From: Bacteroidota bacterium
GTDB lineage: Bacteria; Bacteroidota; Bacteroidia; Chitinophagales; LD1
NCBI GenBank assembly: GCA_018267435.1
Contig: JAFDYM010000455.1
Span: 1 to 13,930, forward strand
DNA length: 13,930 bases
Reading direction: 5' to 3'
The position numbers and the translations under genes are program-made. Shown here one piece after another: positions 7,237-13,406 of this stretch (positions are counted from its first letter, which is position 1; each line of letters opens with the position of its first letter). The notes beneath the pieces are model-generated. The model saw nothing but the letters and a program-made list of their open reading frames with translations. It had not been told where the DNA came from and searched no databases.

Positions 7237-7314
7237 ATGATGATGGCGTTACCATTTACCCCTCATCAATTTTGGTTGTTTGGGTTGGGGAACCCATACT
7301 ACTGTACAGGGTAA
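7237..7314 (+). CDS. Possible small protein, 25 residues
   Basis: Three in-frame ATGs (7237, 7240, 7243) open a frame coding MMMALPFTPHQFW and ending GNPYYCTG, stopped by TAA at 7312-7314. The peptide is rich in aromatic residues (three Phe, one Trp, two Tyr) and Pro/Gly, with one Cys. The first ATG lies only a few bases after the predicted transcription start, so translation would be nearly leaderless and no ribosome binding site is visible. The stop codon touches the first base pair of the terminator. The tight fit to promoter and terminator makes it worth noting, but 25 open codons easily arise by chance and I know no homologue. The alternative is a non-coding RNA. Confidence 0.3.
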   Translation: MMMALPFTPHQFWLFGLGNPYYCTG

Positions 7315-7344
7315 AAGGAGAGGGAGGCAAGACCCTCTCCTTTT
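7313..7344. terminator. Strong 12-bp hairpin terminator
   Basis: AAAAGGAGAGGG (7313-7324) pairs perfectly with CCCTCTCCTTTT (7333-7344) around the 8-base loop AGGCAAGA. On the plus strand a T run closes the stem, as in intrinsic terminators. The flanking A and T runs make it roughly symmetrical, so it may also act weakly on the minus strand downstream of the MerR-type gene. It is the natural end of the small transcript starting near 7232. Confidence 0.75.
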
Positions 7345-7368
7345 CATAAAAGACATTCTATGAATACA

Positions 7369-7387
7369 ATGGCTTGTCGGAAGCCAT
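7369..7387. repeat. Small perfect hairpin between two terminators
   Basis: ATGGCTT (7369-7375) and AAGCCAT (7381-7387) form a perfect 7-bp stem around GTCGG. It lies between the terminators at 7313-7344 and 7406-7440, and no promoter box is seen just upstream. It could be part of a read-through product of the small transcript. Otherwise I see nothing in 7345-7405. Confidence 0.3.
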
Positions 7388-7405
7388 GGATTGACATAGT
7401 TAAGC

Positions 7406-7440
7406 AGGCTGGGGTATCACTTTACCTCAGCCTCTTTTTA
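7406..7440 (+). terminator. Second plus-strand hairpin terminator
   Basis: AGGCTGGGGT (7406-7415) pairs with ACCTCAGCCT (7424-7433), with one G-U pair, around ATCACTTT. CTTTTTATTT follows. There is no T run on the minus-strand side, so it is oriented for plus-strand transcripts. It ends any read-through from 7232 before it can run antisense into the MerR-type gene, whose stop codon is at 7469. Confidence 0.65.
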
Positions 7441-7468
7441 TTTAAGCCCATTAAAATAATTGTGGTTA

Positions 7469-7840
7469 CTACTCTGCGGATTTCTGCGCGAGAGAATTTT
7501 CTCCTTCTATCTGGCTTTTCATTTCTACCAGAAAGCCACGTATTTTATTCAGCTTTTCTATCAAAGCCATTTTGCGATTCTCTTCTTCGTACTTATCCTT
7601 TAGCTGAGTTTTGGCACCATCTACGGTATAGCCTTTCTCCTTCAGCATACGGTATATCAGGCGTATCTTCTCTATATCTTCTTTTGTAAAAAATCTATCG
7701 CCTTTGGCATTCTTCTTCGGCTTTAGTATATCAAACTCCTTCTCCCAATAGCGTATGGTAGAAGCATTGATGCTCAGCATCTCGCTCACCTCACCTATGG
7801 AGTAGTACAGTTTTTCTATTTCTTTTTCCTTGTATGCCAT
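7469..7840 (-). CDS. MerR-family transcriptional regulator
   Basis: The 123-residue protein starts at the ATG at 7840 (MAYKEKEIEKLYYSIGEVSE). The frame stays open upstream to a TTG at 7870, but the ATG with a purine-rich AGAGAATAAG before it is preferred. Residues about 11-75 are a MerR winged helix-turn-helix: YYSIGEVSEMLSINASTIRY, then WEKEF, and the wing motif GDRFFTKEDIEKIRLI. The C-terminal third is a charged amphipathic helix suited to a dimer coiled coil. There is no cysteine or ligand-binding domain, so it is not a metal sensor of the MerR/CueR kind and its signal is unknown. It follows the M23 peptidase gene by 72 bases on the same strand, likely as an operon. I recall the M23-MerR pair beside alaS as recurrent in Bacteroidota. 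Confidence 0.88.
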   Translation of the reverse strand: MAYKEKEIEKLYYSIGEVSEMLSINASTIRYWEKEFDILKPKKNAKGDRFFTKEDIEKIRLIYRMLKEKGYTVDGAKTQLKDKYEEENRKMALIEKLNKIRGFLVEMKSQIEGENSLAQKSAE

Positions 7841-7912
7841 CTTATTCTCTAATATAACATTAATGCGCAAGGCTCATTCCGAATTCCGCATTCAACATTC
7901 CCAATTGGATAC

Positions 7913-8893
7913 TTAATCCAGCGCTTGACCAGGATCGTTACTCATTTCTATCATCTTCTTAAAGTCAGCGTCTTTCAAGTCATTGTAGTAGAAGTATACC
8001 GGGTTAACGGCGTTACCATTCTTCAGCACCTCATAGTGCAAGTGCGGGCCAGTACTTTTACCCGTGTTGCCCACGTTGCCTATCACATCGCCGCGCTTTA
8101 CTTTCTGCCCCGGCTTTACCTTAAACTTGCTAAGGTGCGCATAGCGCGTACGATAGCCGTAGCCGTGGTTTACCACTATCTCATTACCATATCCTTTAAA
8201 TGAATAATTCACCGTTTCTACCACACCATCGCCAGTTACAAATACCTCGGTACCTACAGGGGCGGTAAAGTCCATACCCTCGTGAAACTTAGTTATCTTA
8301 TAAATAGGGTCGGTACGGTAACCAAAACCAGAAGCAAGACGGGTCAATTTTTTATTGCTGATAGGCTGCACCGAAGGGATAGACACCAACATCTGTTGTT
8401 GGTTTTTCACCATCTCTGCTATTTGGTCGTAGCTCTTGCTCTGTATCACCATCTGCTTTTTCAGCTTATCCACCTTCACCGCTACATCACGTATCAAATC
8501 GCCGTTATCGTATTTTTCTAGGTACCGATACTTATTTATACCGCCACTTCCCGCCTGCCAAGTATCATCGCCTATCGGGTCAGCCTCAAACATCACCCTA
8601 TATATATTACCATCGCGATAGTGTAATCCGTCAAGTACCTCATGCATACGCTCCACCTCTTGGTTCATTACCTCGTACTGACCTTTCATGGCATTCAGTT
8701 CTGCCTTTAATATCTTCTCTTTCGGCGAATCGAAGAAATTGTAATAGATGCTAGATATAGCCAACGAAAACACCAAAGCAGCAATAACAAAACCAAGGGC
8801 ACGCAGTATGCGCCCCGTCCAGCTCACCACAGCCTTTTCGTAGCTAAGTGTCTGGGTATTGAAAATGTATTTCTGGTTTTTCTTTAATGCCAT
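7913..8893 (-). CDS. Membrane-anchored M23-family metallopeptidase (LytM-type)
   Basis: The 326-residue protein starts at the ATG at 8893. A short cytoplasmic N-terminus and one membrane helix (about residues 31-51) precede a coiled-coil-prone region (about 57-90 and 135-170). An M23 peptidase domain follows (about 183-300). The zinc ligands are visible as H204 and D208 in HEGMD and H286 in HLH, with catalytic H253 in YAHL and H284. All key residues are present, so it should be an active endopeptidase that cuts peptidoglycan cross-bridges in the periplasm, in cell separation or envelope remodelling. The coiled coil plus LytM layout also resembles division-linked proteins, some of which are inactive activators, but the intact zinc site argues for activity. 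A weak minus-strand -7-like box (TATGTTTA, 8950-8943) lies upstream. The MerR-type gene follows. Confidence 0.9.
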   Translation of the reverse strand: MALKKNQKYIFNTQTLSYEKAVVSWTGRILRALGFVIAALVFSLAISSIYYNFFDSPKEKILKAELNAMKGQYEVMNQEVERMHEVLDGLHYRDGNIYRVMFEADPIGDDTWQAGSGGINKYRYLEKYDNGDLIRDVAVKVDKLKKQMVIQSKSYDQIAEMVKNQQQMLVSIPSVQPISNKKLTRLASGFGYRTDPIYKITKFHEGMDFTAPVGTEVFVTGDGVVETVNYSFKGYGNEIVVNHGYGYRTRYAHLSKFKVKPGQKVKRGDVIGNVGNTGKSTGPHLHYEVLKNGNAVNPVYFYYNDLKDADFKKMIEMSNDPGQALD

Positions 8894-8913
8894 TAGCCTA
8901 ATTCTTAATGTCC

Positions 8914-8960
8914 TTCTCCCGATAGCTATCGGGACCTCTCTATAAACATAGAAGGGAGAA
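8914..8960. repeat. Nested inverted repeat with a 16-bp perfect palindrome
   Basis: CCCGATAGCTATCGGG (8918-8933) is a perfect palindrome. Overlapping it, TTCTCCC (8914-8920) is complementary to GGGAGAA (8954-8960), giving an alternative longer fold. It lies in the 265-base gap between the divergent M23 and alaS genes, just upstream of the M23 start and therefore in its likely leader, and lacks the T run of a terminator. I recall the same palindrome as frequent in intergenic DNA of Bacteroidota genomes, which would make it a dispersed repeat. Confidence 0.55.
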
Positions 8961-8994
8961 CCTAAACGCTTTAGTATAACCTTTATAATTTCCC

Positions 8995-9020
8995 TCTTAA
9001 CGCCTTTGTGTCATCGTGGC
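8995..9020 (-). repeat. Diverged copy of a GCCACGA-type dispersed repeat (upstream of alaS)
   Basis: On the minus strand 9020-8995 begins GCCACGATGACACAAAGG. It matches 18 of 26 positions of the sequence at 11833-11858, which is in the opposite orientation downstream of alaS. The type resembles GCCACGAAGGCACAAAGACA-like intergenic repeats that I recall from many unrelated bacterial genomes. It is not coding. Confidence 0.4.
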
Positions 9021-9158
9021 AAATAATTGTATTTAACCGCCGCTTTGCCTCTCGCGCTTTTTCTTAAATTCGTGCCTCTTTGGCCACGGGTATGCACCGC
9101 TGCCTGCTGCCAAAGTTATCAATACCCGTTTTATTTGGAAATTAATTTGATTAAGTAC

Positions 9159-11825
9159 ATGACATCGAACGAGATACGGAAGGCATTTTTAGATTTTTTT
9201 GAGAGTAAAGGCCACAAAATCGTCCCTTCTGCACCTATTGTAGTTAAAAACGACCCTACCCTAATGTTCATCAATAGCGGTATGGCGCCGTTTAAAGATA
9301 TATTTCTGGGCAATCAGCCCATTAAGTACCCGCGTGTGGCCGATACCCAAAAGTGCCTGCGCGTAAGTGGCAAGCATAACGACTTGGAGGAAGTGGGCGT
9401 AGATACCTACCACCACACCATGTTCGAGATGCTGGGTAACTGGAGCTTTGGCGACTACTTTAAGAAAGATGCCATAGCTTGGAGCTGGCAACTATTAACG
9501 GAAGTATACGGCCTAGATAAAGACCGCCTGTACGTTACCGTGTTTGAAGGTGACGCGAAGGAGAACTTGGCCTTTGACCAAGAGAGCTACGACTACTGGA
9601 AAGCGCACACCAGCGAAGACCGCATACTACGTGGCAACAAGAAGGACAACTTTTGGGAAATGGGCGACACTGGTCCGTGCGGCCCGTGCAGCGAAATACA
9701 TATTGACCTACGCAGCGAAGAAGAGCGCAAAGCAGTAAAGGGTGCTGACTTAGTAAACAGCGACAACCCGAAGGTGATTGAGATATGGAACAACGTATTT
9801 ATGGAGTTTGAGCGCAAGGCAGATAAGAGCCTGGTGAAACTACCTAAACAACACGTTGATACAGGTATGGGCTTCGAGCGTTTGTGCGTAGCAGTGCAAG
9901 GCAAAGCCAACAACTATAGCAAAACGAGCAATTACGATACCGATATATTTCAAGGTAGCATACAGCAATTAGCTAGTAAGAGTGGGATTGAGTACAAAGC
10001 TACCATGCCCGCTTCTTTACACCTAATAAAAGATAGCGAGCGCACCGATATAGCTATGCGCGTTATAGCCGACCACATCCGTGCTATATCATTCACCATT
10101 GCCGATGGGCAGTTGCCAAGCAATACAGGTGCAGGCTACGTTATACGCCGTATCCTTCGCCGCGCTGTGCGTTATGGTTACTCGTATTTAGGTTTTGAAA
10201 CACCGTTCCTTTGCGAATTGGTGCCGGGCTTGGCAGATAAGTTTGCAGATGTATTCCCTGAGTTGAAAGCTCAGCAAGACTTTGTAACCAATGTGATAAG
10301 GGAAGAAGAAACTTCTTTCTTACGCACCTTGGCAAATGGTATCCGCAAGTTTGCCGCTATTGAGGAAGAACTAAAGAAAAGCAATGGCACTGTTGTAGAA
10401 GGCAAAGTAGCGTTTGAACTATTCGATACTTACGGTTTTCCATTAGACCTTACGCGCCTATTGGCTACCGAGAAAGGCTTTAGCATAGACGAAGCTGGCT
10501 TTAACGAAGCCATGAAAAAACAAAAGGCTTTAGGTAAAGCAGACGCCGCTACCGAGCAAAGCGACTGGGTAACCGTAGGCGAAGATGTGAAGACTGACTT
10601 TATAGGCTACGACTACAACGAAGCTGATGCGCATGTAGTAAAGTACCGCAGCGTAAAGCAGAAGGATAAAGAACTATATCAATTGGTATTAGACAAAACA
10701 CCTTTCTATGCCGAGAGCGGCGGACAGGTGGGCGATACTGGCTACCTTGATTTTGGTGGCGAGAAGATTGATGTGCTAGATACCAAGAAGGAGAACGACT
10801 TGATAGTGCACTTTGTAAAGCAACTGCCTAAGCAGGTAGATGCTACAGCACATGCCAAGATAAACGAAGGCCGCCGCGCCGATACGGTAAAAAACCACTC
10901 GGCTACGCACTTGCTGCAGAGCGCGCTTAGGCAGGTACTAGGCACACATGTGCAGCAAAAAGGCTCGTTGGTAAATAGCGATTACCTACGTTTCGACTTT
11001 TCGCACTTCAGTAAAATGACGGATGAAGAGATAGCACAGGTTGAGCGCATAGTGAACGAAAAAATAATGGAGAACATTAGCCTTGACGAACGCCGCAACG
11101 TACCGATAGCCGATGCGGAGAAGCTAGGCGCTACCATGCTATTCGGCGAGAAGTACGGCGAGTTTGTTCGCGTTATCACTTTCGATGAAAAATTCAGCCG
11201 TGAATTGTGCGGTGGTACCCATGCTAAAAGCACTGGTGAGATAGGCTTGTTTAAAATAATAAGCGAGGGTAGTGTAGCTGCTGGTGTGCGCCGTATAGAG
11301 GCAGTAACAGGCAAGAATGCATTGCAATATGTAGATGCAAAACTTACGGAGTTGAACACTATTGCAGCATCTTTCAAAGGTGCGAAGAGTGTATCGCAAG
11401 CAGTGCTATCGTTGCAGGAGCAAGCTGAGACATTACGCAAGGAAAACGAACAGCTACAAGATAAGATAGTAGCAGGCTTAGCAAAGCAGTTAAAGACAGA
11501 AAGCGAGCGCTTAGTGAACAACCACTTTATAGCTAAAACAGGTGTAGAAGTAACTAGTGCAGATGCACTACGCAAGCTAGGCATACTGCTAGTAAATGAC
11601 TTGAAGGACAACTTCGTGATATTGCTTTCGGCGCACATAAACGACAAGTACATTGTGCACCTGCGTATAGCACCAGGTTTGGGCATAAACGGCAATGCAT
11701 TGCTGAAGGAACTAGCACCGAACGTGAAAGGTGGCGGCCCTGCAGATTTTGTACAAGCAAGCGCAGCTAATGGTAACGAGGTAGAGGAGCTTTGCAAGAA
11801 ATTGCATGAGAAGTTTAACTCCTAA
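9159..11825 (+). CDS. alaS: Alanyl-tRNA synthetase
   Basis: The 888-residue enzyme attaches alanine to tRNA(Ala) in the cytoplasm and edits mischarged serine or glycine. The start is the ATG at 9159 (MTSNEIRKAFLDFFESKGHK, the typical AlaRS opening). The frame extends upstream to a TTG, but that would add 44 residues not found in the family. The class II catalytic core includes DTQKCLRVSGKHNDLEEVG and GDTGPCGPCSEIH (from residue 169). The editing domain has H580 and H584 (HSATH) and C684 and H688 (CGGTH), the full zinc-binding set. A coiled coil and C-Ala domain (about 735-888) end the protein. The C-terminal glycine motif reads KGGGPADFVQASAANG rather than the usual form with Arg or Gln after the glycines. 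Length is normal. gatB follows after 60 bases without a terminator, so co-transcription is likely. Confidence 0.97.
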   Translation: MTSNEIRKAFLDFFESKGHKIVPSAPIVVKNDPTLMFINSGMAPFKDIFLGNQPIKYPRVADTQKCLRVSGKHNDLEEVGVDTYHHTMFEMLGNWSFGDYFKKDAIAWSWQLLTEVYGLDKDRLYVTVFEGDAKENLAFDQESYDYWKAHTSEDRILRGNKKDNFWEMGDTGPCGPCSEIHIDLRSEEERKAVKGADLVNSDNPKVIEIWNNVFMEFERKADKSLVKLPKQHVDTGMGFERLCVAVQGKANNYSKTSNYDTDIFQGSIQQLASKSGIEYKATMPASLHLIKDSERTDIAMRVIADHIRAISFTIADGQLPSNTGAGYVIRRILRRAVRYGYSYLGFETPFLCELVPGLADKFADVFPELKAQQDFVTNVIREEETSFLRTLANGIRKFAAIEEELKKSNGTVVEGKVAFELFDTYGFPLDLTRLLATEKGFSIDEAGFNEAMKKQKALGKADAATEQSDWVTVGEDVKTDFIGYDYNEADAHVVKYRSVKQKDKELYQLVLDKTPFYAESGGQVGDTGYLDFGGEKIDVLDTKKENDLIVHFVKQLPKQVDATAHAKINEGRRADTVKNHSATHLLQSALRQVLGTHVQQKGSLVNSDYLRFDFSHFSKMTDEEIAQVERIVNEKIMENISLDERRNVPIADAEKLGATMLFGEKYGEFVRVITFDEKFSRELCGGTHAKSTGEIGLFKIISEGSVAAGVRRIEAVTGKNALQYVDAKLTELNTIAASFKGAKSVSQAVLSLQEQAETLRKENEQLQDKIVAGLAKQLKTESERLVNNHFIAKTGVEVTSADALRKLGILLVNDLKDNFVILLSAHINDKYIVHLRIAPGLGINGNALLKELAPNVKGGGPADFVQASAANGNEVEELCKKLHEKFNS

Positions 11826-11832
11826 TACAATA

Positions 11833-11858
11833 GCCACGAAGGCGCTAAGACACGAAGA
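11833..11858 (+). repeat. GCCACGA-type dispersed repeat between alaS and gatB
   Basis: GCCACGAAGGCGCTAAGACA and six further bases occupy most of the short alaS-gatB gap. A diverged copy (18 of 26 matches) lies in reverse orientation at 8995-9020. It does not form a terminator and stays clear of the gatB ribosome binding site (AGAAGGAAA, about 11877-11885). Confidence 0.4.
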
Positions 11859-11885
11859 AATAAGAAGATATAAGCGAGAAGGAAA

Positions 11886-13340
11886 ATGAGCGATAATAAA
11901 TACGATAAGTACGAGGTAATAGTGGGTTTGGAAGTGCATGCGCAGCTTTCTACCCATAGCAAAATGTATTGTGGCGATTCGGCTGAGTTTGGCGCTATGC
12001 CTAATACGCAGGTTAGTCCGCTATCATGTGGCCACCCCGGCACATTGCCTATGGTGAACGAAACAGCGGTGGAGTATGCCGTAAAGATGGGCCTAGCTAC
12101 CAATAGTACCATAACGCGCGAGAACCAGTTTGCGCGCAAAAACTATTTCTATGCCGACTTGCCAAAAGGCTACCAGATAACGCAGGACAAAACCCCTATC
12201 TGCACCCTTGGCAAAATAGAGTTTGACCTGAATGGTGAGAAGAAGGTGGTGAACCTTACCCGCATACACATGGAAGAGGATGCAGGTAAATCTATCCACG
12301 ATATTGACCCATATTTTACATTGGTTGACTTGAACCGTGCGGGTGTGCCGCTGATAGAGATAGTAAGCGAACCAGACATCCGCAGCGGCGACGAGGCCAT
12401 GGCCTACCTAGCCGAAGTGCGCAAGTTGCTTCGCTATCTTGATATATGCGATGGTAACATGGAAGAAGGCAGTATGCGCTGCGATGCCAACGTATCGGTT
12501 CGCTTGAAAGGAACTACTGCCTATAACCCGCGCAGCGAGGTAAAGAACATGAACAGTATGCGCAACGTTAAGCGCGCTATAGAGTTTGAATTCATCCGCC
12601 AGATAGATGCGCTTGAAGCAGGCGAAAAGCTAACACAGGAAACACGCGGTTTCGATGCAGTGAAAGGCATTACGCTTACACAGCGAAGCAAGGAACACGC
12701 ACACGATTACCGCTACTTCCCTGAGCCGGACCTTCCGCCAGTAGTGTTGACAGATGAGTACATCGACACCGTGAAGAAGCACATGCCGAAGCTATCGGCA
12801 GAGCTGAAGGAAGAGTACATGAACAAGTACGGCCTGCCTGAATACGATGCACGCTTGATAAGCGATGATAAGTTTACTGCAGAGTTCTACAATAGCTTGT
12901 TGGAACACACCAAGAACTATAAGGCTGCCAGTAATTGGTTGATAGGCCCTATTAAAAATTACCTGAACGAAAACGGTCTGGAGATACAGCAGTTTAAAGT
13001 AGGTGCGGCACAGCTAGGTGCATTGATAGCGCTGATAGATGAAGGCAAAACAAACTTCTCGGTAGCTAGCACCAAAATATTCCCTGTGTTGGTAGAACAG
13101 CCAGAGAAAGCGCCACTGAAAATAGCGGAGGAACTGAACCTATTGCAGAACAGTGATGCAGGCGAAATACAAGGCATAGTAGATGAAGTACTAGCCAAGT
13201 ACCCTGAAAAAGTTGCCGAATACAAGGCAGGCAAAAAAGGTTTAATTGGCATGTTTGTTGGAGAAGTAATGAAAGCCAGCAAAGGCAAAGCCGACCCTAA
13301 AATAGCCAACAAGCTAGTAGCCGAAGCTTTAGAAAAATAA
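11886..13340 (+). CDS. gatB: Aspartyl/glutamyl-tRNA(Asn/Gln) amidotransferase subunit B
   Basis: The 484-residue GatB is the kinase/tRNA-binding subunit of GatCAB. That enzyme converts Glu-tRNA(Gln) to Gln-tRNA(Gln), and Asp-tRNA(Asn) to Asn-tRNA(Asn), using ATP and ammonia channelled from GatA. The family opening YEVIVGLEVHAQLSTHSKMY is at about residues 8-27. KNYFYADLPKGYQITQ and the core RIHMEEDAGKS, DLNRAGVPLIEIVSEPDI and GSMRCDANVSVR follow. The C-terminal YqeY-like helical domain (about 330-484) binds tRNA. The ATG at 11886 has a good AGAAGGAAA ribosome binding site. Presence of GatB implies the indirect route for Gln- and/or Asn-tRNA; gatA and gatC are elsewhere. It probably shares an operon with alaS, and with the lipoprotein gene 66 bases downstream, as no terminator intervenes. 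Confidence 0.97.
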   Translation: MSDNKYDKYEVIVGLEVHAQLSTHSKMYCGDSAEFGAMPNTQVSPLSCGHPGTLPMVNETAVEYAVKMGLATNSTITRENQFARKNYFYADLPKGYQITQDKTPICTLGKIEFDLNGEKKVVNLTRIHMEEDAGKSIHDIDPYFTLVDLNRAGVPLIEIVSEPDIRSGDEAMAYLAEVRKLLRYLDICDGNMEEGSMRCDANVSVRLKGTTAYNPRSEVKNMNSMRNVKRAIEFEFIRQIDALEAGEKLTQETRGFDAVKGITLTQRSKEHAHDYRYFPEPDLPPVVLTDEYIDTVKKHMPKLSAELKEEYMNKYGLPEYDARLISDDKFTAEFYNSLLEHTKNYKAASNWLIGPIKNYLNENGLEIQQFKVGAAQLGALIALIDEGKTNFSVASTKIFPVLVEQPEKAPLKIAEELNLLQNSDAGEIQGIVDEVLAKYPEKVAEYKAGKKGLIGMFVGEVMKASKGKADPKIANKLVAEALEK

Positions 13341-13406
13341 CGTTAATACAACCACCCGTGCAGGGGCATAAACAACACTGCATACTAATTAGTTTAACTT
13401 CGTAAC

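Larger units (their letters stand above)
7232..7345 (+). ncRNA. Candidate small transcript, about 115 nt, with its own promoter and terminator
   Basis: The region is bounded by a consensus promoter (7196-7226) and a perfect 12-bp terminator stem (7313-7344). Predicted internal pairs are TGATGA (7239-7244 area) with TCATCA (7263-7268); TGGGTT (7281-7286) with AACCCA (7291-7296) around a GGGG loop; and TTTACCC (7255-7261) with GGGTAAA (7309-7315). The last pairing competes with the terminator stem. I do not recognise 6S, SRP or tmRNA features: there is no GGAAG/GNRA SRP tip, no tRNA-like ends and no long closing rod. It may be a regulatory RNA, or the mRNA of the 25-codon ORF listed separately. 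Expression is inferred, not shown. Confidence 0.4.

Noticed and set aside
7232..7440. 6S RNA, SRP RNA or tmRNA
   Set aside because: There is no long rod with central bubble, no SRP GGAAG tip, and no tRNA-like termini or tag frame.
7360..7689. Plus-strand open frame of 109 codons starting at 7360
   Set aside because: Most of it is antisense to the MerR-type gene, and it runs through a terminator hairpin at 7406-7440.
9027..9158. 44-codon upstream extension of alaS from a TTG
   Set aside because: AlaRS proteins begin at the MTSNEIRKAF-type start. The extension covers part of the intergenic region and has no family support.
10982..11797. Long minus-strand open frame (271 codons) inside alaS
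   Set aside because: It lies fully antisense to a well-supported alaS, has low-complexity Ser/Phe-rich translation and no family motif. It is a codon-bias shadow.
11887..12400. Minus-strand open frames over the start of gatB and the alaS-gatB gap
   Set aside because: They are antisense to the conserved GatB coding frame and carry no recognisable motif.
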